Source: Paramecium tetraurelia (taxonomy: Eukaryota > Ciliophora > Oligohymenophorea > Peniculida > Parameciidae). Taken from it: a stretch of 64,000 bases of DNA. Positions 23,992 to 36,972 of this stretch are shown one piece after another. The stretch spans positions 311,342-375,341 of the forward strand of contig NW_001799289.1 in NCBI RefSeq assembly GCF_000165425.1, written 5' to 3'. A program made the position numbers and the translations under genes. The first letter of the stretch is position 1. The number at the start of each line of letters is the position of its first letter. The notes under the pieces are model-generated. The model did no database searches and was not told the origin of the DNA. It worked only from the letters and a program-made list of their open reading frames with translations.

Positions 23992-24400
23992 CTAAAAGTT
24001 AAACGTTTTTTGAAGTATAGGAATTTTTTGATATAGCTTTTAACATTTTCAAATTCTATTAGAAATTTAAACTAGAATCTGAAAACTAATGCAATTTAAA
24101 ATACTATAATTAATTTTCTAAATAAAAAATTCTATTACTATAGCATTTAAGACTTGCGAAGCACCAAAAGCTAAATATCATCTTATTAATTCATATCACT
24201 TTTTGGTTACAATAAACCATCTAAACTATTAAAGTATCTCTACACTCTCAAAGTCATTAAAATTTATAACCTTTGACTAACCATCAATTATTGAAAAATT
24301 ACACTTTCGTGCTGAGGTTTTACCTTCAATAAAGACATTTTTATGTATTATTTTGCAATTTCAACTTTTATTAAGTACATGAAAATTTATTATATAGATA
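23992..24400 (-). pseudogene. In-frame upstream extension of the SecA-like gene, broken by TGA
   Basis: Upstream of the SecA-like start the same frame reads protein-like sequence (NVFIEGKTSARKCNFSIIDG, FESVEILQQFRWFIVTKK, YLAFGASQVLNAIVIEFF) but contains four TGA codons, at least three where Trp would fit. One TGA pair lies inside a possible 29 nt intron (GTGATATG...TTTAG), but removing it does not restore a complete frame. Either these are 5' exons with undetected introns or a decayed former N-terminus. Confidence 0.4.
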
Positions 24401-24551
24401 AAGTTAGCACTAAAAAGTAAAATTTAGGATTTTTATAAGCAAACAGTTAGAGTCTTGATTCTTTCTTTGCTGTTCAAAATTAATTAATTGTTTTTCACCG
24501 CAATTTTTCTCATATCACAATTGAGTTGTTTTATTAAGTGACTTTACTTTC

Positions 24552-24986
24552 ATGAATTATCATGCAATAAATTCACAATTGGAAAGAATCAATATAAATT
24601 TCAATCGTAATTGTATTAAATATCTAGAACTAATTATGGATTCTTATTTAAGGAATAAACATATTTTGTGCAAGCTAAAACAATTTTCTACGAATAAGGG
24701 AAAAGCGTTTTTAGATAGGATAAATCTATGTTAGTTTATTTTAGTCATATTGATGACAATAATTATTCAATAAACTACTATTAAATTACAAATAGCAAGT
24801 AAATAAATGAAAAAACTATTAAGTAGATTTGGATCTTTCATATATTTGTATTAAGAAAAACAGAGTAATTGGATTATTAAGTGTAAATTAAATATATTTC
24901 CTTATATATTTTAAATTTTACATTCTCATAAAGTAGTAAAAATTCTATATTTAACATCAGCAATTGATTAATTAAGAATATTTTGA
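24552..24986 (+). CDS. Hypothetical ORF, low support
   Basis: Frame of 144 codons from MNYHAINSQLERININFNRN to TGA, with a basic central part and a hydrophobic segment FILVILMTIII. No domain, no intron, no neighbour logic. In this AT-rich sequence with one stop codon a frame of this length is expected occasionally by chance. Confidence 0.3.
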
Positions 24987-25015
24987 ATTTTGATAGAATT
25001 TTTATTAATTCTTAC

Positions 25016-25978
25016 TCATATTACTTACCTTTACTAATGATGAAACTCCATTTTTTTATTAATAATTGTAAAACAATTTTGATATGAAAAATTGATAAAA
25101 TCTTATTCACTCTACACTATTATCTGAAGTACACTTTTGCTTTGATAATACAAATTTACTTCTGCTATAAATTCAAAATAAATTATTTTCATTTTCTTGT
25201 TTAAAAATAGGATTAATAAGAAACATAAAGAAAAACTAAAGCAAAATGGAGTCTTAATAATTATGCTTGAATAGCCAAGCGCTAAATCATTCAGCCTTTT
25301 GGCTTTTAAAGGTATCTGAGCCTAATTATTATTTTTATCTAATTGTAACAATCTTTAAGCTTGTTTAATCTAAGTTAACATCATCTACAAATAACAATAC
25401 TTTCTGCTCTAAATTTCTTTTGAACCTTAATCCCAAGTTATTAAATATTATGCATCATTATTCATACATCCAAATATCAAAATCAGTTCATATTCAATTG
25501 ATTATTCTGTTTTAAATTCCCCATGATCCACTCCTATTTAGCTTGTCACTAAATTGATTGAAAGAGATATCATCATCATTTAGAAGGCATATTCTATTAT
25601 GATATTGATTATTTAGACCATAATCAATCAACGATCTTTTTAAGACTATTCTATAAACTCAAATATTTTGATTTCTTTACCAGATCAAACTATTACACTT
25701 GAGCTATCTTTTATTAATTGCAATTGAAGAAATTATCAGTTTCTTTATTGTAATTTCTCCACCAATAATTAATAAGTAAAATGGTTTGATCATAATGCAG
25801 AATAATATTTAAGAATTGGTACTTATGTTTAGTTGAGTTGCGATTAATCAATTCCTTTAATTAAGTCTTCAAATTTTTGGATTCCATTATTCTTATATTA
25901 CTTTATTGTTTCTATTTGAGACATTACTCTTATTTTAAGCTTGATTTTAATTTGGCAAAGTTCCTATTTTGTTTTCAT
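25016..25978 (-). pseudogene. Decayed gene, possibly TLDc-like
   Basis: From an ATG at 25978 the frame reads MKTKQELCQIKIKLKIRVMS, then KNNGIQKFEDLIKGID and LVEKLQQRN, with TGA codons at SAL*SNHF, RN*QFLQ, VIV*SGKE and KDR*LIMV. Two other frames then carry RICLLNDDDISFNQFSDKLN and ELILIFGCMNNDAQYLITWD, which recall the LLNDDxxSFxxFHxKxDG region of TLDc-type proteins. The mix of frameshifts and TGA at likely Trp or Arg sites indicates a pseudogene. The TLDc assignment is tentative. Confidence 0.45.
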
Positions 25979-26336
25979 TACTCAATTAATAAAAAATTAT
26001 AAACTGTGAATTTTTTATTGCAATACAAGGTAATAAAAATCTTATTAAAAATCTGGTGATAATTTGAATCTCAACGATAAGTGCATTTCAATATCATAAA
26101 GAATCTAATCAAGAAAATCTTGAATCTTTTTTGAATTTAGACAATTAATATTAAGCATAGACATGATACTTAATTTTATTATAACCAATAAGCTCCTAAA
26201 TTATAACAGATTAATTAGACCCTGCATTTTAAATAGAATATATCAAGAATTTAGAGATCTTTAATGAACTATTATTTATAAATCTATTTAAATACATTCA
26301 TTGCAATTGATCATAATAGGCTGTATCTTGATAGCT

Positions 26337-26365
26337 TTTCGCCACATTTCTTAAATATGGCGAAA
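26337..26365. repeat. Short inverted repeat, 8 bp arms
   Basis: TTTCGCCA and TGGCGAAA separated by 13 nt, locally GC-rich in a very AT-rich intergenic stretch; the arms extend to 10 of 11 matched bases. Confidence 0.6.
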
Positions 26366-26711
26366 TATTATCTAAAGATTTGTGATAATTATGTGTTCTA
26401 ATTGAAAAATTCTAAGGTACCAATTTAATCGAAAGAAAATATTTAATTTTCATAAGAATTCTCTTTTAGAATTGTCCTAGTAAGTGATAGTTATATTGAA
26501 GTCTAAGAGTGCATCACAAAATAATAACATGATACTTTTATATTATAATAAAATTTTCCAAATTATAAGTTTAGATACTTTTGTATTAATAAAGGTAAAA
26601 TAGCTTAAAAGAGAATTTATTTTATTCCTTTTTTAATTTTCATATATTTTGTCATTTTATATTAAAAATATATTATAAATAAGGGATTATTCTTAATATT
26701 ATTAATAAAAT

Positions 26712-27853
26712 ATGAAGTAGGTTCAAGTTGTTAAAACCTTTAAATAAAGGACTAACTCAGAATCTAGGTCAATCGGTCTTTATAAGTAAAATAACATAAT
26801 TTGGAATTTCATAATTCAAGATATTAAAGAAAAAGAAAAATTAAACAATTTTATAAGGACGAACATTCAGTTATATGTTGGATTTTTCCTGACTTCTTAA
26901 ATAGCATGTTTAATTCTGATAATTATAGATTGACAACTGCTGAGAGAAATTAAGTTAATGAAAATAATAAGGTTCAATATTTACTACTAAATGTAGATCA
27001 TGCATTTCTATCTTAATAAATATAAAATGTTTTAAAACTTTTTGGGAATTAGAGAAAGCCATAAGAAATTAGAAATATCTGATAAAACATGTCTTCGAAT
27101 TAATGTCCACAATTAGTTAAGATTTAAGAGAGTATTGGCTTCCTTAAGTGTTTTAGGCTAAGAAGTTCAGTTATATAATTGTTAGAATTTATCTATGAAA
27201 AGGATAACTTAATTTATGGAACTTAATATTATGTAATAAATAACTTTTAGTATCATCTTAAAAATTTGAGTTTTAATAACTATATTACTTTTATGATTTG
27301 GTGATGAAGGAGAAACAGGTTGACATTAAAGGATAAAATTATTAGTAATAAGACTTGTTAATTCATAAAAGTATTTAAATTATGTATTTTTAAGTTGAAT
27401 AACTAAATTTAAGTAGGAAAATAAGTAAAACCTAGATTGATTAACCAGAGCAGAAAAACCAAAGTTATTCAAAAAATATCCTTAGGAATAATAAGAGAAT
27501 AATTCAAATTTATGAGACCATTCCAAATAAAAAACACTGGTGCTCCAAATACATTAGGGCAAGAAAAAGAAAAGAATAAAGATCCAGTAGGAAAATAATA
27601 TTATGAAGAATTCAATAATAAAGACAGGGGAGAAAATGTAGCAAAAATAGAAGACAAAATTAAACCAAATTAAAAGTTTAAATCCTTCATTAACTAAAAA
27701 TTTAAACCTAATTATAATCAAGGTAAGTTTGAAAGACTTAATATTAATAAAAGTTTGACGAAGTAAAATTTCTATTCGTAGGGAGAATTATTGGATTAAA
27801 CCTGGGTGATAATAAAATTATCCACCAACTAACAAGTTGATATATAATAATGA
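26712..27853 (+). pseudogene. Probable decayed or multi-exon gene, unknown
   Basis: Starts with MKQVQVVKTFKQRTNSESRS and continues, in a second frame, as a long protein-like sequence (DEHSVICWIFPDFLNSMFNS, VQYLLLNVDHAFLSQQIQNV, FMRPFQIKNTGAPNTLGQEK, Lys/Asn-rich tail) to a TGA at 27853. Only two places contain in-frame TGA (after EIRNI and in a TGG TGA TGA run). It is either a gene whose introns I cannot place or a recent pseudogene. No family recognised. Confidence 0.4.
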
Positions 27854-29112
27854 AATTTAGAATTATAAATGGCTACACACATTATATACTATACTATCAG
27901 ATTATTAAATGATCTTCATAATGCTTTCTTTATATAAGTGTATTATTAATTACTATTTTATCAATAATAAATAATAATATGGAATTATAAAGAAATTTTT
28001 ATTAATCCTAATCCATGAATTATACTTATATTATATACTTTTTATTTACTAAATTTTATTAATAATATATCATAATTTAATTTTTACTCTTTCTGCCTCA
28101 TTTACTTTAATTAAATTATATGTATTAATTATTATAATATGATAAATTTCTATAAAATTAATTCAAAATATGAAAATTCTTATTAATGTTATTTATTCGC
28201 TGAGCTAATTTTTCTTATTTTTTCCTCAAATTATGTTTTTCAGAATAATATATGCTAAATATATTACCTTAAATCTCTTGCCTATTTTACACTATTTTTA
28301 TTATAATAAAATTTTAACCTTTCATTTAGAATCAAACTAGAACAATTTTAAACAACTTAAAATATGAACTAAATTGTCATACCTAAATTTTTTATTTTCT
28401 CGTTGTATTTTACTGAAAGTTATATCTTTTTTCTAATTTAAATAAATCAAAAAAATGGTACTTAATAAATTTTAAGATTGAAATAAAGTTTTATAATGAT
28501 TATAGTTATAAAATAGGGCTGTAATAATGTAGAAATATTTAATTTCTAATCTAATTAGATATTAAAGTGTATTATTAAGAATACTTTCTAAGTATTTAGA
28601 TGGTAGTTGTTATTTTAATATTACCTGCTTGGGTGTTGATAAAAAAATTAAGAAATTTATAAAATTGAGTATAATGTTGAAGCTGAAAAAAAGTCAAATG
28701 ATTAAAAATTTGATTTAGTATTAAATATTTGATTATCATATTGGACATTGTGAGAGGAAAGAATTTTAGACAGTTCTAACTTTTAAGATTAATTAGAATC
28801 CTTTGATTTTTTGTTTTAAGAAAAATATTTGAATAATAATTATTTGATTGATGAATGTATTGGAATAAATGGAAGTCACTATCAAAACATATTGCTATGC
28901 AATAATGAAAGAGACAATGTCTTAATTCATTTGTTCTGGATTAGTCTACAAATTATTTGTGTTTGTTGAGTTGATGCAAAATGTATAACATTCAATATAA
29001 ATAGATATATTTTATTATGCATCCAATCTTAAAGTTTGAATTAGATATTGTGTTTGTCGAATATTTTAGACAAGTAATCCAATATTCCTAATTAACATAC
29101 ATATTAGATGCA
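27854..29112. other. Intergenic, no gene recognised
   Basis: Extremely AT-rich stretch upstream of the TmcB-like gene; only chance ORFs seen. Confidence 0.6.
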
Positions 29113-32100
29113 ATGGATTAAAATCAATCAATAATTTTACTCTACACAGCTTTTGGATTATAAATTACATTACTATTTCTGATAGGGCTAGGTGTAAACT
29201 TTGTGAAGCAAAAGGTAATTGTAATAATTATGAAAATAGAAAAAAATAACAACAATCACGTCATATTCTTTTAAAGCAATAAGTTTTTATGCATTAATTC
29301 TTAATTTATTTCTGCATGTTTGTATTATAAACATTTTCTTTGTGTTTCTCATTTGTTATCCAGATTCATAGTATAGTTATGGTGTGGAATGTTATTCAGG
29401 TGTGTATATACTTCATACAGTAATGGCCGCGATTGGATTGTTGTTGTACTTTTTAATTCAGTATTACTTTTCGACTTTTTATATAGACTTAAAGTAAGTG
29501 TTTATAAAATATATAATAGGCCATTTTCTGATGTTCCTTTTGCTTAGCCTTAGAATAGATATGACTATGTGAAAATCATATTTAAATGTGCAATTCTGTT
29601 ATTCATTACAATTGATTATAAGGCAGAGAATCCTTACACTTATATTATCTTTATTCTGATACTATATTTCATTTTGCTTATGTTTAGAATTTACGAGCCT
29701 TAACATTTTCAACTTGATATATACAACTTCTTAATTGCTTGCGATGTTATTTAGTTTAGTCTGGCCTTTTGTTATACACTCCATAAATTTTTGGATGATG
29801 GAGCACCTGATACAGTGGGATTTTACTTTATATTGGCTGCAATTCCTTTTGTTTATTATTGTGCTATTCAGGTTGGTCATAAGAAGAATCATTATTTTTA
29901 AGTGAAAGGAATAAAGAAACTAAGTGATCCAAATTAACATGAACAGCTGTTTAATTAACTTATATACATAATTGATAGAAGAGACAATCTCTAACATTAT
30001 TTACTGTTGGAAGGAATACTTGTATAACATATGGAGACTTGTTAAAATGCAAATTGTCAATGTTAGTATTTAAGTGAATCAAAATCCAAAGAATTAGATG
30101 ATTTAACATGGTACAAATTTATTATTCAAATGATTGATTTATCAATTTCAAAATTTCCAAAAAGCTGTAAATTATATCTGTTACAATCATATATTTAGAA
30201 TAATAAATTAAACAATAAATTCAAATGTTATTATTCACTTTAACATATCAAATCGTTAGAGACTTCATTAAAAGAAGAATTCTAATCATATAGAGATTTA
30301 CATACACTTGAAGAGATAATGCAGGAAGAGGATTAGAAGGCAGAAATCATTATTGATGTTCTTCAGGTTGTTAAGTTCCAAAAATATTATGGATAATTTT
30401 AAAATCTTTTAGAAGAATCTGTTAAAAGACATTATGAATTTTGGTGTGAATTACAAGAGAATAATCCAGATATCTAAAAATTATTTACTTTAGGTAGTCA
30501 AATCACCTAATCAGTTGAGGATGTAAAGGAATTATATGATAAATTAATGGAGATTAATCCTAATCATATTAATACATTAAGAATCTTTGGACAATTTCAA
30601 AATGAAGTAATAAATGCAGACAACTTGGGTTTAAGAATATTAGAGAAAGCAACTCAGATAGAGAATGCTTAATTAGCTTATTCAAATGAAACACAAACAG
30701 AGAAATATGGTGAAAATAGTAATACTTGTATAATGACATGTTCAGCTGAAACTAAATCCTTGGGATTAATTTAGAGTTGCAATAAAGAAATCGAAAAATT
30801 AGGATATCATAAATATGAATTGATCAATTAATTTATTACTCGTATAATGCCAAAATGTTATGCTGATAACCATGATAAGTTTATGTCCAAGTATTTGGAA
30901 ACAAATGAAAGTAAAATAGTTGGAAAGGAGAGAACAGTATATTGTTAACATAAGAATGGATCAATCATCCCTTGTTTGTTGATGTTCAAAATTCTACCAT
31001 AATTGAAAAAGGGATTAAGAATGGTGAATTTCTTCAAAGTATTAGATAACTATGATTCCCATTATTATATCTTATTTAATCCGACATCCTATTTGATATA
31101 CGGTTTGAGTTAGAATTGCTAAGATTCATTTGGTATACCTGTCAATTTTGCTTATGGGAACAATGCTCATTCAAATGATTTTAATATGGAAATTTTGATT
31201 CTTGATTTCAATCATTTAGTAGAGAAATTGAAGATTTCATAGGAAAATGTTTAGACAGCATTTCCACTTTAATTGGATACAACTAAATTGTAGAAATAAT
31301 TCATAATGGAAGATTCAGTTGATCGATTATCTTTAATGGATGAAGGTGAAATCAATAATAATAATAATTAATTGAATCAGAATGGGATATCAGATAACTT
31401 AAAATCTTCAGTGAAAAAGGAATCATTATTCAAGGTCTACAAGATTAGTTGTACAGTTGAGAAATAAATATACACAGATTTAGAAGTGGCAATTTTAAAG
31501 TTTACAGAAGCAACAGCATTTTAAGAGGCATCAAAAAGTGGTAATTATTATTAGAGTGAGATAAAATTGAAATCAAAATAAACCAAGTATTCTTCATCTG
31601 CTACCAAAAAGAAAGCTGATTAACAAGTTAATGAAGACTATTTGAATGAGGATAGATCATCTGTCAATTCAGTTTAATCTAGTTTGAATGATGATATGCG
31701 TAGATTAAAAGATTTCAAAGCTTTGATGAGTGAAAAGAAAGTGCCTAGAAATATAAGAACAATCTAAATTACAATGTTATCATTAACATTAATATTATTG
31801 ACTGTTTCGATTGTAGATTTAGTATTAAAAGGAATATAAAATACTTCATTTAAATATTCATCCTAGATTTTATCGGACTCATACTCAGTTACAAATTAGA
31901 TGTCTACAATAACTTTGCATTCTAGAATATTGGATATGATAGGCACAGGCGAATATAACAATAGTAATGGATTCCTACCTTCATTTTTGAGAGATGATGT
32001 AAGTATAATACAATTATAATAGTTAACAAGAAGATTAAAAGTTGTATAATAATTTCAGTTTGATACTCTGAAAGTGAAGAACGACCTATTGAAATCTGAT

Positions 32101-33852
32101 GTACAGGTCCCTTCTGAATATCATTACAATTTCACGTCTCTTTTGATTGATAACTCATATAAAGACACCGAATTAACATTAATAGATTCTATAAGAGAAG
32201 CCCTTAGTCATTTAGTGATTATGGTTGGAACTGATTTAAAGAATTTTAAGTCCAGTGATTACATTACTCCAGCCTAATAGTCTTTCTTTTATGTAAATTA
32301 CAATGGATTAAGAAATATTAGATAAGGATTGGTAGAGAGGTTAGATTAATTTTACACATTTTTTTAAGATCTTATTTCTAGTAAGTTCGGTACATTCTTA
32401 GCTTTGATGATTATTAGTATTATAATTTTGATTATCACTCATGCTATTGTGATACCAATATTATTAAAAGTGGATAAAGCAAATAATAAGGTATTGAGTA
32501 TGTTTGGACTGGTAATTTATTTGTTTATCTCTATTATTAGATCCCACCAATAGAGATCAAGGAGTTATCGGATAAATGTGAAAAGTTCTTAAAAGATTAC
32601 ATAGAAGATTTCAATGAGAAAAAAGAACTAGAGAATAGAATCAATAATAAAAATCAGGAAGAGATCAAGAAACAGTAATAATAATAACAAGATAAACATT
32701 ATATTGAGATGAACAATGAAGAGCACATAGATGAGAAACAGAAGGAACAAATAGAAAAGCAAAAAGAACTATAGAGATTAGAGGATGAGGAGAAGGAAAG
32801 ATTGAGATTAGAAAAGTTAGAAGAAGATAAAAGAAAGAAGTAAGAAGAGGAAAATAAATAAAAAAGGTATTTGAGACATAAAAAGAAAAAGAAACACAAA
32901 TACAACATTTAAGAAATAGAATTGACTGAAGATGAAAGAACTCGCATAGAAAAATTAGAGAGATCTAATGAAAAGAATGATTCTTCAGCTCTCCTCAAGT
33001 TCATGTTGTTCTTTATTTTATTTACAGGCTTTTTTATAACCCAATTAGTTCTTGAAGTCATCCTACTTAAATAATGTAAATTTTTTATTTGAACATCTAA
33101 AATTATCTCATTAAAGATTTTATATAATGATGTATAGAGTGGTTTATGGAATAGAAGACATCATCTAAGAGAAATCAATTACTATTGACAATGTTTGGAT
33201 GCAGCAATCATATCATACTTTAATTTATGATGCAGAGAGAGATGTATTTGAATCATATAAATCGGTACTTCTAATATAATATAATTATTTTTAGTTTCCA
33301 TTGAGTGGGTTTGATACATATCAATAATATTATGATTGGTTCAATTTCAATGATATGTGTTCTAATATTACGTTGATGTCTCCACTTGATACCACTATCA
33401 CTGAATCAGGGTGTCGTTAAGTTCAAAATGGTATCTTAGAAAAAGGATTGAGAACTTCAGTAATCAATCTAGCACTTTACTCCAATGATTCATTAAAGAT
33501 AACTGGTAACAATACTAAATCAACAATAATTAATGGAAATACATTTTAAATAATAAATGATATTGTCAAGTACATTCGACCTGCCTTTAATACTCTGAAT
33601 GAAGTTTACATTACAGATTCACAGGATTACATTAACTATTCCTAGAGCATTGAAATTGTTAAATTTGTAGTGTTGATAATTGCATGGATCATCTTGTTCT
33701 TCATCATTTGGATGCCATATTTGACAAAACTGAGTATTTAGATCTGGCAGACAAAAGGTATGTTGAATATGATACCTATGTCAATTATTTAAAAGAATGA
33801 AAAACTAAAGTTCAGATTCTTACAAGATAATATAATGACTATGGTATAATGA
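29113..33852 (+). CDS. TmcB-like multi-membrane PAS-domain protein
   Basis: Six exons joined by introns at 29215-29239, 29494-29519, 31999-32022, 32512-32540 and 33265-33294 (24-30 nt). About eight N-terminal TM helices lead into the TmcB/TmcC helical repeat region (MQEEDQKAEIIIDVLQVVKF, ELYDKLMEINPNHINTLRIF), then a PAS domain (about residues 540-655: LGYHKYELINQFITRIMPKC, VGKERTVYCQHKNGSIIPCL). A TM helix, a soluble segment with a TM return, a highly charged coiled coil (32.55-32.95 kb) and a last TM pair (VVLIIAWIILFFIIWMPYL) follow. This architecture is common in Paramecium and Tetrahymena; a sensory role is inferred. One frame break remains: a six-T run at 33,030-33,035 needs one T fewer to join the last third. 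Confidence 0.85.
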
Positions 33853-34013
33853 ATATCAATATATAATTATATTTATTACGTCAAATATATAATTGATACT
33901 AAAATTATCTTTATTTCTGTTTATAATTTTTATAATTTGTTCATATAAATTGCAGAAATGATAAACCATCAGAATAAATTTTGAATATATACATACATAA
34001 ATAAATAACAAAA

Positions 34014-35501
34014 TCATTCAATAGTAAATTCAGTTGAATTTTTATGATATTACTCTCTTACTAATTGATACTTTGCTTTAAGTTTGTAAAAGAATACACA
34101 AAATATAATCATTGTCATAAAAGTCAATGCTAATCCAATTGTTAAACCCACATACAGTCCAACATTTCCATTCTCAAATATTTCAAAATAAACATTAATC
34201 TCTACTAACTAATTATGATATGCTTTTTTCTCATTAACAAAATACCCAGTCCTTAACTCCATCATATATGTTCCAGTCGAATAGTTTTGATTTGGTTCAC
34301 ATACCAATTATGCTGACTATTATTTTATTTCGTATTGAACTATCTCATTTTATTATTACACCATCAACTATCCCTAATCATATTTCAAAATCTTATTTGT
34401 ATTCTCTAAAATATTCTTACTAAACAATTGCTGTGACTCAATCTTAGCAAATGCCAATTGAATCAAGTTCTCTTATAGTATTATGATGTACTAAATCTAA
34501 AATAATATATACATTCTATGTTGAAAATATCTAACGCACTTTGGTAGTAAGACTTAGATTCTACTTTAATACACCTCTTTCATATTCTAGAACATATTAT
34601 TAATTAAGCTTATTGTTCAATTTCTAGATCACATAAGTCAAATCCTCTTAAATTTCCACATCTATTATTTTGCCTTCCAAACGCAAAAAAGAGTTGAATT
34701 GGATTGGCTGAAATTATGCATCCAATTAAACATAACCCAAACTTGATTCAGTAATCCAAATGATATGGTTTGCACTTTTTAATTTAAATCCAACAATACT
34801 TGTATTCTAACTTTCAAATTTTCCTATATTAATTGATTATATCAATTCCACTTGTTTATCTTGAATTATGAATATTTCTAAAGTGTTATTACCAAAGACA
34901 TAGATCAAATTATCGAAATACATTATTTATGTAACCGCCTCTATCTATGATTACAATGTAATTGGTTTATTTATTTCATCATTTTAGTCTATATTTATGA
35001 TGAATAAGTTCACTCCATCCAGAATTATTAATTTATTATCTTACTGTATGTTAGTCGTAATTAGTATTTCAGATAGGTTTTATGAAATCTATAGGAGAGT
35101 TTCGCTAAAAAATGTAAATCCCTATTCATCATTCATCTCCAATACTTTTAAGTAACCAGGCAATAAACTATAAATCTACTCTTTAAAAATATATTTACTT
35201 TATTATTTTGAATAATTATTTCACATTAATCTGCACATACATTAATTGATTGAATATGCTCTAAGTAAATTGATGGATTCTTTGGTTAACAGAAATCAGC
35301 AAATAGTACTGATGGTTCCTCACCTTCTTTCGTATTGTTTAGAGTTTTATTTAAATGATGTATTTCAACATTGAATACATTTTAAATTGGAACCTAAATA
35401 GTTGAAATTCTTCCATGTATTATTGAAAATCTCTTAACTTCTTGCTATTGAATTTGTTCGGTAAGTATTCCATTAAGTAATAGGAATTATAAAATAAACA
35501 T
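34014..35501 (-). CDS. Type I membrane protein with beta-propeller-like ectodomain
   Basis: Three exons with introns of 23 nt (near 35.2 kb, GTAAATATAT...GTAG) and 22 nt (near 34.5 kb, GTATATATTA...TTAG) give 481 codons in one frame. A signal peptide (MFILQFLLLNGILTEQIQQQ) is followed by an ectodomain of short beta-type repeats (ILDGVNLFIINIDQNDEI, MYFDNLIYVFGNNTLEIFII, HIIWITESSLGYVQLDAQFQ), as in a beta-propeller. A C-terminal TM helix (VGLYVGLTIGLALTFMTMII) and short basic tail follow. An in-frame TGA upstream of the chosen ATG fixes the start. Function unknown; topology is clear. It is divergently arranged with the gene at 35,689. Confidence 0.8.
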
Positions 35502-35688
35502 TAAATAATATAATGTTATTCAAATAAATAAAACAATCCTTTATATTAATTTTCTTAAATCCATCTTAATACTAAATATAATTAGAAAATTAACTATTTT
35601 TAATAAATATATATATTTCTATTAAAGTCGAATCATAATATTTATTGTTTTCTAAAATTATTGTATTTTCTATTAATAAATTCTTAAA

Positions 35689-36941
35689 ATGGATTTAAGG
35701 GAAGTGGATCTGGAGATTAGTTTTAAACTTTCTCCTTAACTTGATAAGACTTTACGAATGGAAAAAAATATAGTGTTAGAGGAATTAATTGAGTTTTTTT
35801 AATCGAGTTTGCCATTGAATGCTATTCTGAGTAAAAAAAATAAAATTTGAAACTTGATGATAACTTTAAGTATGTTAAAGAAAAGGATAAATTAATAATA
35901 TCAGCAGAAAAGCAGTTTATGGTTGAATTAGATTTTGGGGATGTTATAGAATATAAAATAGTGAGTTTTTCATAATTTAATACAATAAAGGAGCTTAAAG
36001 AAAATCTTTAAAATTATTATAATAAACAATCGAAATTTGAATAAATAAATATTGAAATTTATAAAGATCACATTCTATAAACCAATGAAAAAATCACTAT
36101 ATATAAATTGCTTGATTTAGATAAGGAAATAAAACAACCAAAAATCGAAGCTAAATCTATTACTTAAAACTAATAGAATCAGGAGCCGAATGACAAAACA
36201 TGCCTAAATAAATAATAATTTGGAAAATTGTAAAGTGATTCTCAAATATTATAAGAATTATAATTACTTAAAGAGTTGATCAACTCAAAGTTCAAAATTT
36301 TAGAATTGTAACTTACAAATATTTTAGCAGATTCACAAAAAACTATTTTAAAAGAATTAGAATTTTATGAGAGAGATTTTACTTAAAATTAATAGTTATT
36401 AAAGCAATCATTTATAAATAATCCTGATTGGATTTATTAAAAATATAAATCATTCAGAATATATAATAAGGTTTGCTAAGCACATGTATAATCAATATTT
36501 GTAGAATTAGAGAAGTTTGAATCTAATTTATAAAAGGAATAAGAACAAATTACTAAATTATATGAAAGTGGTTCTATTCAATCAAAAAACTTAATGAAAG
36601 AATAATAGTACACTGTCGGTAAAAAAAACAAACTAACAAATAACAATTTTGAAATAGAAATAGAAATAGAAATTGATACTACTTTTAGTGAAATAATTGA
36701 GTATTTAGAAAGTTAATATCCTTCTGAATTTAAGTAATACATATAAGTCTTTGGTCCAATACAGAAATGGGTAGGATTCTCAACCAAAAGAGAGAGAGTC
36801 GTGAGTATTTCAGAAAAAATGTGTACCTATCCAGTCGATATAATCAAAGTTGGTCCATTTCACATAAACATACCAAAAATAATAAATAACTTAGAACTAA
36901 AAGTTGAAATATATGAGTTGAAGAATTAACATCAAGTTTGA
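35689..36941 (+). CDS. Uncharacterised coiled-coil protein (one apparent frameshift)
   Basis: MDLREVDLEISFKLSPQLDK begins an open frame that breaks at a run of eight A (35,833-35,840). One additional A would fuse it to the following long frame (LDDNFKYVKEKDKLIISAEK ... KRERVVSISEKMCTYPVDII), giving about 417 codons. The middle is Gln/Lys/Glu-rich and coiled-coil-like; the C-terminal part has a compact hydrophobic/aromatic segment. No known domain. The break could be an assembly error in the homopolymer or a genuine frameshift. Divergent from the beta-propeller gene with about 190 nt between starts. Confidence 0.6.
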
Positions 36942-36972
36942 ATAATTTAATAATTTAACATATATTAAATTT

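Noticed and set aside
24080..24190. General reassignment of TGA to tryptophan or cysteine
   Set aside because: All well-supported genes use TGG for Trp and TGT/TGC for Cys and end at TGA; in-frame TGA occurs only in relic-looking frames.
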